From assembly GCF_017814435.1 (NCBI RefSeq), contig NZ_JAGJCB010000007.1:62001-126000 (forward strand): a stretch of DNA of 64,000 nucleotides. The letters run 5' to 3'. The notes beneath the pieces are model-generated. The model was not told the origin of the DNA and made no database searches. It worked only from the letters and a program-made list of their open reading frames with translations. This document shows, piece by piece, positions 36,581 through 45,478 of the stretch (positions within the stretch are counted from its first letter, which is position 1; every line of letters starts with the position of its first letter). The translations under genes were made by a program, and so were the position numbers. Source of the stretch: Mariniflexile gromovii. Its GTDB lineage: Bacteria > Bacteroidota > Bacteroidia > Flavobacteriales > Flavobacteriaceae.

Positions 36581-38383
36581 TTATTTTTTTTCCACATACA
36601 CATAATATGCTGGATGCACTCTGCCTGCCTCATCTATTAATTGCGCTTCCATATCGTATTTTCCAGCAGGAATGTTTCCTGTAAAGGTTACCTCATCCTG
36701 TCCTTCTTTAATTTCTATAGCTTTAGAAATATTAGCGACATATAAAAAAGCTTCTTTAAAGTCCGTTTTTACACTTGCTGGTGATGTTTTATCATATTCA
36801 ATAGCTTCTTTTTGAGCTGGAAACGTTTCATTGATGGCTAAGTTGATTTCCCTTGGGAACCTACGAAGACTAATCGTGTATTCCCCATCTTCAACAAATT
36901 CAATTTTCCATTTACCAGCCGCTTGAGCACCTTGAATGGCACCATTTTGATGCCATGCCTCGCTGTATTTACCAATAATCATATCGTGGGCTGAGATGCG
37001 TGTTGGGTTTTCTTTTGGCGACCCCACTTTTATATAGGCATATTTTTCATTAACACCTTCATCTACAAACGATTTCCACCACTTTTCATAACCAACTGCT
37101 AAACGCGCCGCCACTTCTGGATACGAGTCTATCACATTGTTTTCTTGACCTAAATCTTTACTCATATCATACAGTTTATCGCCATCAACCAAGCGCCAAT
37201 TATCATCCATAACCGTATAATTTCTGTATTTTATTAAGTTTTGTTGCCTTTGGGTATCCATGTATAATATTCTGTTTTCCCAGGCTACTTTCTCGTTTTT
37301 AAGAAAAGGTTTTAAGCTTTTTCCATCCAATGGCTTTACTGGATTAAAGTTTAAACCAAGTAAATCTACAAAGGTTGGCAACAAATCGTAATGGGCTACC
37401 AAAGCATCAATATCTTTTCCGCCAGTTAATTGTCCGTTAGGCCATCGGATATACAATGGAACACGGTGACCACCTTCGTACTGACTACCTTTTCCACCTT
37501 TCATACCAGCATTGAAAATACTACGTCCTGCCGCTGTACCATTATCGGTAGTGAAAATCACAATAGTGTTATCAGCTATTCCTAAGGCTTTTAGTTTGTC
37601 TTCCAGTTTTTTTAAGTTATCATCAATATTCGTAATCATTCCATAGAAACGCAACGTTCTTTCATTGATATCTTTATACTTGTCGCCTTTGTATAAATCA
37701 AAATATTTTTTTGGTAAGTTATACGGCGAATGTGGCGCATTGGTAGAGATGTAGCAAAAGAATGGCTTATCTTTATTTTTATCGATAAAATTTAATGCTT
37801 CCGAAAAGAAAACATCGGTGCAATAACCTTCGTATTTCTGTAATTTTCCGTTGTGCCAATAGGTATCATCAAAATAATCGTTCCCCCAATAATCGGGTCC
37901 TTGACCTAAACCACCACCACCATGACGGATAACTTCATGAAACCCCCTGTCTTCAGGACGGTACGGATAATTATCGCCCAAATGCCATTTACCAAACATG
38001 GCATTGGTATAACCATTTTGAGCAAATACTTGAGCTAGCGTTACTTCATCTTCAAACAAAATAGAGCGTCCGTTTATGGTATGGAATACGTTTACACGGT
38101 TACTGTGTCTCCCCGTCATTAACGCACCTCGGGTAGGCGCACATGTGGTAGATACGTGGTAATTTGTAAAACGAACTGCGTTATTATATAGCTTATCTAA
38201 ATTTGGTGTTTTTATATAAGGGTTTCCCTCGCAAGCCAAATCGCCTTTTCCTTGATCATCTGTAATAACGATAATGACATTCGGTTTTTGTTTTGAACTT
38301 TGCTTGGTTTGTGCAAATAATCCATCAACTTGTGATAGTATCGCAATTAAAACCAAGAATATTGAGAAGTTTCTGTTATTCAT
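36581..38383 (-). CDS. S1-family sulfatase, secreted (CAPTR active site)
   Basis: A 600-residue sulfatase with a cleavable signal peptide (GLFAQ), 'VIVITDDQGKGD', formylglycine motif C81-A-P-T-R followed by 'GALMTGRHSNR', 'MFGKWHLGDNYPYRPEDRGF' and 'IVIFTTDNGTAAG'. The C-terminal 130 residues form an extra beta domain after the usual S1 fold. It is a close paralog of the next upstream gene, sharing the KWHLGDNYP block and length. This subtype is common in fucan and ulvan PULs. Sulfation position specificity cannot be predicted by eye. Confidence 0.9.
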   Translation of the reverse strand: MNNRNFSIFLVLIAILSQVDGLFAQTKQSSKQKPNVIIVITDDQGKGDLACEGNPYIKTPNLDKLYNNAVRFTNYHVSTTCAPTRGALMTGRHSNRVNVFHTINGRSILFEDEVTLAQVFAQNGYTNAMFGKWHLGDNYPYRPEDRGFHEVIRHGGGGLGQGPDYWGNDYFDDTYWHNGKLQKYEGYCTDVFFSEALNFIDKNKDKPFFCYISTNAPHSPYNLPKKYFDLYKGDKYKDINERTLRFYGMITNIDDNLKKLEDKLKALGIADNTIVIFTTDNGTAAGRSIFNAGMKGGKGSQYEGGHRVPLYIRWPNGQLTGGKDIDALVAHYDLLPTFVDLLGLNFNPVKPLDGKSLKPFLKNEKVAWENRILYMDTQRQQNLIKYRNYTVMDDNWRLVDGDKLYDMSKDLGQENNVIDSYPEVAARLAVGYEKWWKSFVDEGVNEKYAYIKVGSPKENPTRISAHDMIIGKYSEAWHQNGAIQGAQAAGKWKIEFVEDGEYTISLRRFPREINLAINETFPAQKEAIEYDKTSPASVKTDFKEAFLYVANISKAIEIKEGQDEVTFTGNIPAGKYDMEAQLIDEAGRVHPAYYVYVEKK

Positions 38384-38515
38384 TTTTGATAAAAATTAGA
38401 CTGTGTTTATGAATCTCGAAAATAAAGAAAATTAAAAACTCCTTATTGTTTTTTCGACCAATGCAACATAAACCTTTGATTACTTATTTTTGAAGCAACA
38501 TAAATAAAGTTTCAT

Positions 38516-40348
38516 TTATATTTTTTCTATGGTTGCATAATATGCACCTAACTCTTCTTTATTATCTAAAGTAAACCAGGTTTCAAGGTGTGTTTCTCCT
38601 TTTTCAAGATTAACTTCAAACTCAACATATTCATCATTTGGATTTACACCTTTGGTAAGTTCTATATCCTGAATTTTTATTTTAGCCTTCTTGATTATTA
38701 ATGCTTTGCTTTTTTTACTTTCAGTAACACTGGTTCCGGGAATTGCTGGACGTAATGGGGCTTTGGCATTTAAAGCTAAATGTGTTTCTACTGGCCAACG
38801 ACGAAGTTTTATAGTATAGGTACCAGCTTCGACTGCTTTAACACGCCAAAAACCATTATTAATTTGCCCTTCTCTGATATGATTTTGTTGCCAAGGTGTG
38901 AAGTCATCACTATGCCAATCATGACAAAACAAGGTGGTTGGATTTTCTGCTTTATCCCCAATAATGAAATATGGTTTTTCTACGAAAGTAGGCGATATTT
39001 CTGCCCACCATTTATCGTATGCCGCTTTGTATTCTTTTACTTTTTCAGGATATTGATCTGCAATGTTTGTACGTTGTTCTGGATCCGTTTTCAAATCATA
39101 TAATTCAGTGCCTTCAACCAATCGCCAATTACGATGCATCAATGCCGTTCTTTTCCAAGGCACAGGATCTGTTGAAAATTGGGTGTTAACGTATACAATT
39201 CTATCTTCAAATTTAGAAGCATCACCTTTCATTAAGGGCACTAAACTAGAACCATCAAATTTTATATCTTCTTTAACATCTAACTCACACAAGTCAATCA
39301 ATGTTGGTAAAATATCATAGTGAGCCGTTAAATCATTGATATCTTTCCCTACATTAATGCCTCCATTTTTCCAATGAATGAAAAACGGAACACGGTGTCC
39401 GCCTTCATACATACTCGCTTTTACACCACGCATGCCAGCATTATTTCCTTTTGCAATGAAACCATCCAATCGGTCTTGTCCTTCTTCCATTTTATTTCCG
39501 GCAGCAGAACCATTATCAGCAGTAAAAATAATAATGGTATTATCCATCAAATTGATAGATTTTAAATAGTCTTGCAACTTACCAAGGTTTTCATCAATAT
39601 TAGCAATCATGCCATAAAAGGCAGCATTGGGGATGTTTTCATTGTCTTTATAAGGGTCGGAGTACTTGTCATCAACCCAATATGGCGAGTGCGCCGCATT
39701 GGTTGAAAGGTAACAGAAGAATGGCTTGTCTTTTTGTTTTCCTATATATTGCTTTACGTTTTCGAACCATACATCGGTAGCGTAACCTTCAAACTTTTCC
39801 AATTCACCATTGTGGATGTAGGTGTCATCAAAGTAATCATTATCCCAATAATCCATGGTTTGCCCCACACCACCACCGGCATGCATCAAGACTTCATCAA
39901 AACCTTTATCTTGAGGACGGAATGGATAATTATCACCTAAATGCCACTTACCAAACATGGCTGTACTATAGCCATTGTCTTTAAATATTTGAGCCATGGT
40001 TATTTCTTTTTCAAGAATAAGTGAACGCCCTTTTATGGTAAAAAACACACCTGTTCTATAGTTGTGATGCCCCGTCATGATAGCTGCCCTTGTAGGCGCA
40101 CAGGTAGGACTTACGTGATAATCGGTTAAGCGTGTACTTTCAGCATATAATTTATCAATGTTTGGTGTTTTAATCCATTCATTGCCATGTGCTGCTATAT
40201 CGCCATAACCAACATCATCGACCATAATTAGGATGACATTTGGCTTTGTGGTCTCATTTGTTTTAATTTCAGATTTACAAGACGCATACAATAATACACT
40301 TGATAAAATTGATATATAAAATACTTTTTTCTTTAAATTACGTTGCAT
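38516..40348 (-). CDS. S1-family sulfatase, lipoprotein (CAPTR active site)
   Basis: The 610-residue protein has a lipobox (LLYASC-K), 'LIMVDDVGYGD', formylglycine motif C83-A-P-T-R followed by 'AAIMTGHHNYR', 'MFGKWHLGDNYPFRPQDKGF' and 'IIIFTADNGSAAG'. The usual TGR after the motif is TGH here, a small departure from the sulfatase signature that its paralog downstream does not share. It is the first gene of the four-sulfatase cluster, behind a promoter region with the PUL half-site. A 132-bp gap follows before the next sulfatase. Confidence 0.9.
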   Translation of the reverse strand: MQRNLKKKVFYISILSSVLLYASCKSEIKTNETTKPNVILIMVDDVGYGDIAAHGNEWIKTPNIDKLYAESTRLTDYHVSPTCAPTRAAIMTGHHNYRTGVFFTIKGRSLILEKEITMAQIFKDNGYSTAMFGKWHLGDNYPFRPQDKGFDEVLMHAGGGVGQTMDYWDNDYFDDTYIHNGELEKFEGYATDVWFENVKQYIGKQKDKPFFCYLSTNAAHSPYWVDDKYSDPYKDNENIPNAAFYGMIANIDENLGKLQDYLKSINLMDNTIIIFTADNGSAAGNKMEEGQDRLDGFIAKGNNAGMRGVKASMYEGGHRVPFFIHWKNGGINVGKDINDLTAHYDILPTLIDLCELDVKEDIKFDGSSLVPLMKGDASKFEDRIVYVNTQFSTDPVPWKRTALMHRNWRLVEGTELYDLKTDPEQRTNIADQYPEKVKEYKAAYDKWWAEISPTFVEKPYFIIGDKAENPTTLFCHDWHSDDFTPWQQNHIREGQINNGFWRVKAVEAGTYTIKLRRWPVETHLALNAKAPLRPAIPGTSVTESKKSKALIIKKAKIKIQDIELTKGVNPNDEYVEFEVNLEKGETHLETWFTLDNKEELGAYYATIEKI

Positions 40349-40395
40349 ATAACTAATATTTTAAACGGTTGAGATTGTGAGGTTCTATTTTTTAA

Positions 40396-40448
40396 CAAAA
40401 TTATTTTTTTAATACTACTGAATCATAACTTATGGTTCATTATAAGTT
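40396..40448 (-). promoter_or_regulatory. Promoter region of the sulfatase cluster: -7 box plus PUL half-site
   Basis: On the minus strand 40403-40396 reads TAATTTTG (TAnnTTTG). Just upstream, ATAACTTATGG (40425-40435) followed by TTCATT matches the PUL half-site. AACTTAT (40428-40434) and ATAAGTT (40442-40448) also form an inverted repeat. Spacing between half-site and -7 box is 22 bp, close to that before the first lyase. Confidence 0.45.
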
Positions 40449-40559
40449 GTTAACTCTTTTATAAAGTATATTACTAAAATTCGGAAATAAACCAGTATGG
40501 ATTGGAAGTTCATAGCCTTAAACAAAAGAATGAATTTTTTTTTAATATTAGTTAAATAT

Positions 40560-40950
40560 TCAGTTGCCTTTTTCCGAATTGGGTTTATCCTTGCGATGCT
40601 CAAGATATTCTTGAACCATTTCATCTGTTATCTTACCCGTACTCTATACACCATAACCAACAGCCCAAAAATGACGACCCAAATACTGCTTGTTTAATTT
40701 TGGAAATTCTTGTTGCAAAAGACGAAATGAACAATCTTTTAATTTTTTTAGCAAATTGTTCACACTCAATGATGGCAAGTACTCAATATGAATATGATCC
40801 TTACTTACAACACCCTTTAGAACAGGAACATATTCAGAATTACATATCCGAATCAACAAATCTCGACAGCGATTTTGAATAACTCCTTGTAAAACAGCAT
40901 AACGATATTTTGTTTATCAACCTAAATGATATCTTAACTTACTACAAAAC
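40560..40950 (-). pseudogene. Decayed IS200/IS605-family Y1 transposase (tnpA)
   Basis: The central frame (40859-40644) has the TnpA hallmarks 'GVVSKDHIHIEYLPS', 'LLQQEFPKLNKQYLGRHFWAVGYGV'. The next codon, normally Trp, is TAG (40646-40644). Beyond it the same frame continues as 'STGKITDEMVQEYLEH' to a natural stop near 40560. Upstream, 'TKYRYAVLQGVIQNRCRDLL' continues the family pattern, but two stop codons interrupt it before 'KLRYHLG'. The element is inactive. An imperfect hairpin at 40970-41007 may be what remains of its end. Confidence 0.8.
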
Positions 40951-41204
40951 TAAAATATTTATAAAAACTAAAGGAATTGCAATGAAATTGCAGGGTTTTA
41001 ACCTTTAACTTGAAAATAAACATATTTTATTTATAAAATACCTTTTACTTCAAATATAACAGCATATCTAATTAACATAATTTCGACGTAAGAAATCTAT
41101 AATTTTATTAAGAAAAAGTAGAATAATCAGTAAATTGTAGGCTTCCCAAAAAAAAATGACAGTTATAAATTCAAGTTTATTAACTTTAAATTTAAAATGT
41201 CATA

Positions 41205-41467
41205 ATGAAAAACAGCAAATTTATTGAGAATCAGATAATCAAAACTCTCAAGAAAAAAGAACAAGGAAGATCTGTAGGTGATTTATCCATAGAATTAGGA
41301 ATAGATAAAAGCACGCTTTATACTGGAGCAAGAAGTATGGCGGCATGGAACAGCAACAGCTTAAAAGGCTTAAGGAACATGAAGAGGAAAATAATAGACT
41401 CAAACTGATCTATGCAGACGTTAGCATAAATAATAAGATGTTAAAGGACGTTCTATTGACGTCCTAG
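41205..41467 (+). pseudogene. IS3-family OrfA remnant with a frameshift
   Basis: The frame begins 'MKNSKFIENQIIKTLKKKEQGRSVGDL', the usual start of IS3/IS407-type OrfA with its helix-turn-helix. Near 41321-41325 one base is missing. The following frame reads 'SKKYGGMEQQQLKRLKEHEEENNRLK' and 'NNKMLKDVL', the OrfA leucine-zipper region, and stops at 41467. No OrfB (DDE transposase) follows, so this is a solitary broken fragment. With the IS200 remnant it marks a recombination-prone junction between the PUL and the galactose genes. Confidence 0.8.
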
Positions 41468-41511
41468 AATGGCATCACACTTAACACCAATTGATTTATA
41501 TCGCTAACAAA

Positions 41512-43158
41512 TTACCAAAACAAGCAATATAGAGCCGCCGTAATAATGCATACTAAAAACGACCCGATGTTGAACAATGGTGTGGTTTTAAATAAATCTT
41601 TGGACAAACCTATGCCCTTTTCATCATCTTTTCCTTTGTTCTGAAGGTAGCTCAATATTACTATCACTAACATGGTAAATACCGCGGTCAGTCCCATTTG
41701 GTGCATCCAAGGTTCTAAAGCTGCTATTGGAATATATTTTAACAGTAATGCTATTGGAATCGATAAAAGCGCTCCCCAAATAGCGGCATTATTGGTTGTT
41801 TTTTTCCAGAACAAGCCTAAAATAAATACGGCCAATATACCAGGGCTCACAACACCAGTCCATTCCTGAATAAACTGGAATGCCTGATCGATGCCTCCTA
41901 AAAGCGGTGCCATTATTACGGCAATTATCAATGCCACGGCTGCCGAAATACGTCCCACATTTACCGTGGTTTTATCGTTCGCATTTTTATTGATGTACTG
42001 CTTATAAATATCCATGGTGAAGATGGTTGACGTAGAATTTAACATGGATGCCAATGAAGAAACAATGGCAGCAGCTAAAGCAGCAAAAGCCACACCTTTA
42101 AGTCCTGTTGGCAAAAATTGCAACAACCAAGGATATGCTTTATCCGCTTGCCCAGTAGTAGGCATATTCAATTGTCCTGCTTCACCTAGACCTGCCATGA
42201 TGGATGGGTCGTTAACCATCACGTAAGCTGCTATTCCTGGAATTACAACAATTAAAGGAATTACTATTTTTAACCCTGCTGCAAGCAAAATACCCTTTTG
42301 GGATTCTTTTAAAGATTTAGCCGCTAAAGTTCTTTGGATAATATATTGATTGAAGCCCCAATAGTAAATATTGGCTACCCATAAACCTCCAATAAGTACC
42401 CAGATACCTGGCAAGTTCAAATAATTTGGATTTGTGCTTCCATCAGCATCAAATTCATCTAATATCATATGGAATTTTTCTGGAGCTGCTTCAACTACTT
42501 TAGAAAAACCTGCTAGCATTCCTTCGCCTCCCGATACTGTATTCAAAGCCAAATAAGTGGTAGCCAAACCACCTAAAACTAAAAACACGACTTGTATCAC
42601 ATCTGTCCAGGCAACAGCGGATAATCCACCGTACAATGAATAAGCCGCAGCAAATAATGCCAGACCTATTACGGCATACATCATATCCACGCCCATGATT
42701 GTTTCAATAGCCAAACCTCCTAAGTATAATACAGAAGCAAGATTTACGAATACGTAAAGCGCTATCCAAAATACAGCTAATATGGTTTTAAGATTGGTGG
42801 AGAATCGTTTCTCTACAAATTCCGGAATGGTATAAAGTCCTTTTTCAATAAAAATGGGCAAAAAATATTTACCTACTATTATTAAAGTTATAGCTGCCAT
42901 CCATTCGTAAGAGGCTATGGCCAATCCCAATGCAAATCCAGAACCGGACATACCAATAAATTGTTCTGCCGAAATATTTGCCGCAATTAGCGAGGTACCA
43001 ATAGCCCACCAAGGCAATGATTTACTTGCCAAAAAATAATCTTCAGCATTTTTTTCATGCCCTGCCTTATCGCGAGATACCCAAAGGCCTACACCCAATA
43101 TTAATATAGCGTATGCCACAAATACAGCATAATCCCAAAATTCAAATCCGTTTGTCAT
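41512..43158 (-). CDS. Sodium/sugar symporter (SSS family), vSGLT-like galactose transporter
   Basis: This 548-residue, about 14-helix protein is strikingly like Vibrio parahaemolyticus vSGLT along its whole length: 'EDYFLASKSLPWWAIGTSLIAANISAEQ', 'GLWVANIYYWGFNQYIIQRTLAAKS' and 'FAALAAAIVSSLASMLNSTSTIFTMD'. vSGLT carries galactose with Na+, and this gene diverges from a regulator-galK-galT cluster, which supports the same role. It acts in the inner membrane. No mutarotase is nearby. Substrate is inferred from family resemblance and context. Confidence 0.88.
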   Translation of the reverse strand: MTNGFEFWDYAVFVAYAILILGVGLWVSRDKAGHEKNAEDYFLASKSLPWWAIGTSLIAANISAEQFIGMSGSGFALGLAIASYEWMAAITLIIVGKYFLPIFIEKGLYTIPEFVEKRFSTNLKTILAVFWIALYVFVNLASVLYLGGLAIETIMGVDMMYAVIGLALFAAAYSLYGGLSAVAWTDVIQVVFLVLGGLATTYLALNTVSGGEGMLAGFSKVVEAAPEKFHMILDEFDADGSTNPNYLNLPGIWVLIGGLWVANIYYWGFNQYIIQRTLAAKSLKESQKGILLAAGLKIVIPLIVVIPGIAAYVMVNDPSIMAGLGEAGQLNMPTTGQADKAYPWLLQFLPTGLKGVAFAALAAAIVSSLASMLNSTSTIFTMDIYKQYINKNANDKTTVNVGRISAAVALIIAVIMAPLLGGIDQAFQFIQEWTGVVSPGILAVFILGLFWKKTTNNAAIWGALLSIPIALLLKYIPIAALEPWMHQMGLTAVFTMLVIVILSYLQNKGKDDEKGIGLSKDLFKTTPLFNIGSFLVCIITAALYCLFW

Positions 43159-43217
43159 AGTAAAATAATTTAGCTGGTTTATTTTTTAAAATTTCAAATA
43201 TTGAAAACAAAATTTGT

Positions 43218-43287
43218 CAAATATATATAAAATATTTAAAAACATACCAGTACCTACTAGTTTTATTTGGTATTTTTTATACATTTG
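43218..43287. promoter_or_regulatory. Divergent promoters and candidate GntR operator between the symporter and regulator
   Basis: For the plus strand, TACATTTG at 43280-43287 matches TAnnTTTG. For the minus strand, 43225-43218 reads TATATTTG. Between them TACCA (43245-43249) and TGGTA (43268-43272) form an inverted repeat, and AGTA-CC-TACT (43250-43259) is a shorter one inside it. A regulator binding here could control both directions. The plus -7 box ends only 4 bp before the ATG at 43292, so that transcript would have almost no leader. Confidence 0.4.
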
Positions 43288-43291
43288 CCAC

Positions 43292-44290
43292 ATGAGCATG
43301 ATTCGTGTTAAAAAACAAATAGGTACACCTAAATACAAACAAATTATAGCTTCCATTGAAGATGCTATCGTTTCTGGTACTTTAAAAAAAGGCGACCAAC
43401 TGCCGTCCTTAAACAGTATTAGAGATGCTCACAAACTTTCTAGGGACACGGTTTTAATGGCTTTTAACGAATTGAAAAACAGAGGCATCATCCAATCTGT
43501 AGTTGGAAAGGGCTATTACCTTATAAATGACAACATTGAAGTTTCCCAAAAAGTATTTTTGTTATTTGACGAGCTCAATTCGTTTAAAGAAGACTTGTAC
43601 AATGCCTTTATCAGCAACCTTGGAGAAAACGTTCGGGTTGATACTTATTTTCACCATTTCAATGAAGACATGTTCAGTAAATTGATTCAGGAAAACCAGG
43701 GCGTTTACAACCATTACGTTATCATGCCAGCCAATTTAAAGAACACACATTTGGTTTTGGAGGCACTACCTAAAGACAAAGTTTACATTCTGGACCAAAC
43801 ACACCCCGAACTATCTGAATATGCAGGTATCTATCAAAATTTTGAAAAAGATATTTTCAACAACCTCAATATGGCTTTGCCTTCAATTCAGAATTACAAA
43901 AAAATAATATTGCTTTTCGACCACAATAGGCAGCCCCAAGGCATGCTTAAAGGGTTCAAAGATTTTTGTCAATTAAACGCTATCGCAAACGAAGTTATTA
44001 ACTCCTTACAAAATAGAGACTTAAACAAAGGTGAGGTTTACATAATACCCGATGACAAAAACCTTTTAATAGCTATCAAAAAAATTAAGGAAAAAGAATT
44101 TACGCTTTCAAAAGATATAGGAATCATCTCTTATAATGACACCCTTTTGAAAGAAATTGTTGAAGGTGGCATCACAACCATCTCTACCGATTTCAACAGT
44201 ATGGGAGAACGTTTGGCAAAAATGATACTTAACAAAGAACAACTTCAAATTGAAAATACCAACAACCTAATACTTAGAAATTCATTGTAA
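43292..44290 (+). CDS. GntR-family transcriptional regulator with LacI-like sensor domain
   Basis: The N-terminal winged helix reads 'PKYKQIIASIEDAIVSGTLKKGDQLPSLNSIRD', then 'LSRDTVLMAFNELKNRGIIQSVVGKGYYL', the GntR pattern. The remaining 250 residues resemble a periplasmic-binding-protein (LacI-type) sugar-sensing domain ('KIILLFDHNRQPQGMLKGF', 'DIGIISYNDTLLKEIVEGGITTIS'). I chose the ATG at 43292 because GntR homology starts right after it. The frame is open further upstream (to 43214), but that would put the promoter box inside the gene. It probably senses galactose or a derivative and controls the symporter and galK/galT. Confidence 0.87.
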   Translation: MSMIRVKKQIGTPKYKQIIASIEDAIVSGTLKKGDQLPSLNSIRDAHKLSRDTVLMAFNELKNRGIIQSVVGKGYYLINDNIEVSQKVFLLFDELNSFKEDLYNAFISNLGENVRVDTYFHHFNEDMFSKLIQENQGVYNHYVIMPANLKNTHLVLEALPKDKVYILDQTHPELSEYAGIYQNFEKDIFNNLNMALPSIQNYKKIILLFDHNRQPQGMLKGFKDFCQLNAIANEVINSLQNRDLNKGEVYIIPDDKNLLIAIKKIKEKEFTLSKDIGIISYNDTLLKEIVEGGITTISTDFNSMGERLAKMILNKEQLQIENTNNLILRNSL

Positions 44291-44308
44291 CTAATTATAA
44301 AATGCAAC

Positions 44309-45457
44309 ATGAACAAAACATTAACCAATACCATAAAAAACAGCTTCATTAAGAAGTTCAAAGCTGAACCTCTTATGATATTTTCACCAGGACGTATCAA
44401 TATCATTGGAGAACATACCGATTACAATGATGGTTTCGTGTTTCCCGCTGCCGTTGATAAAGGCATTGTGACTGGCATCCAAAAAAGTAATGCCAACACC
44501 TCTATGGCTTATGCCGTGGATAAAGAACAAACCATAGAGTTTTCTCTTGACAAACTGAAACCATTAGCACAGGGCAGTTGGCAAAATTACATACTGGGGG
44601 TGGTAGCCGAAATTCAAAACAGAAGCAAAACCTTGGGCAATTTCAATATTGCTTTTGGCGGCGATATACCCGGAGGAGCAGGCATGTCCTCTTCCGCCGC
44701 CTTGGAGAACAGTGTGGTTTTTGGGCTGAATGAGCTTTTTGGTTTAGGGTTGACCAAGCACGAAATGATTTTGATCTCTCAAAAAGCAGAGCATAACTAT
44801 GTTGGCGTTAAATGTGGTATCATGGACCAATATGCCAGCATGTTCGGTATTGAAAACCATGCTCTGTTACTGGATTGCAGAACCGTAAAATCGAAGCCTT
44901 TTAAGATTGATTTTAAAGACCACGAACTTATTTTAATAAATACCAACGTGAAACACAGCTTATCCGATAGTGCCTATAACGATAGACGTTCCGTTTGCGA
45001 ATCGGTAGCTGAAATGTTGAATGTAAAAGCCTTAAGGGACGCTACGGAATTTGATCTGGAATCCATAAAAGATAAAATAACGCCCGAAAACTATCAAAAG
45101 GTATTGTATGTCATCCAAGAAAACGAGCGTGCCGTTCAAGCTTCCATAGCCATGCAAGAAAATGATCTGGAAACACTTGGAAAACTTATTTACGCTTCGC
45201 ACAACGGGCTGCAGCACCAATACAAGGTGAGTTGCGATGAACTGGATTTTCTTGTAGAGCAGGCCAAACTGAACGGCCATGTTTTGGGCGCTCGCATGAT
45301 GGGCGGCGGTTTTGGTGGCAGCACCATTAATTTAATTGAAAAAACGGAAACCGAATCTTTCAAAACCTTTGTTGCAGAAGCTTACAAGACCCAATTCAAC
45401 AAAGAATGCTCCATATATAGCGTTAAACTATCTGAAGGCACACATTTAATAAAATAA
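44309..45457 (+). CDS. galK: Galactokinase
   Basis: The 382-residue GHMP kinase has the galactokinase signature 'GRINIIGEHTDYNDGFVFPAA' near residue 28, the ATP-binding 'GGDIPGGAGMSSSAALE' near 118 and the C-terminal 'GARMMGGGFGGSTINLI'. It phosphorylates galactose with ATP to galactose-1-phosphate, the first Leloir step. It lies 18 bp after the GntR gene and 21 bp before galT, so the three are one operon. Length and motifs are normal. Confidence 0.96.
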   Translation: MNKTLTNTIKNSFIKKFKAEPLMIFSPGRINIIGEHTDYNDGFVFPAAVDKGIVTGIQKSNANTSMAYAVDKEQTIEFSLDKLKPLAQGSWQNYILGVVAEIQNRSKTLGNFNIAFGGDIPGGAGMSSSAALENSVVFGLNELFGLGLTKHEMILISQKAEHNYVGVKCGIMDQYASMFGIENHALLLDCRTVKSKPFKIDFKDHELILINTNVKHSLSDSAYNDRRSVCESVAEMLNVKALRDATEFDLESIKDKITPENYQKVLYVIQENERAVQASIAMQENDLETLGKLIYASHNGLQHQYKVSCDELDFLVEQAKLNGHVLGARMMGGGFGGSTINLIEKTETESFKTFVAEAYKTQFNKECSIYSVKLSEGTHLIK

Positions 45458-45478
45458 TTAAAATTTATATCAAACAAA

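Noticed and set aside
38463-38504. GCAACATAAA direct repeat (38463 and 38495) as another copy of the PUL motif
   Set aside because: The core differs from ATAAATTAT and the spacing is 32 bp, not 21; kept out of the motif set.
40430-40624. Small minus-strand open frame overlapping the IS200 remnant
   Set aside because: It runs through the transposase tail in another frame and has no features of its own.
41512-43158. Symporter as part of the PUL for fucose or uronate uptake
   Set aside because: It is vSGLT-like and diverges from galK/galT and their regulator; galactose is the better fit.
43214-43291. Longer GntR regulator starting at 43214
   Set aside because: The extra residues show no homology pattern and the extension covers the likely promoter and operator.
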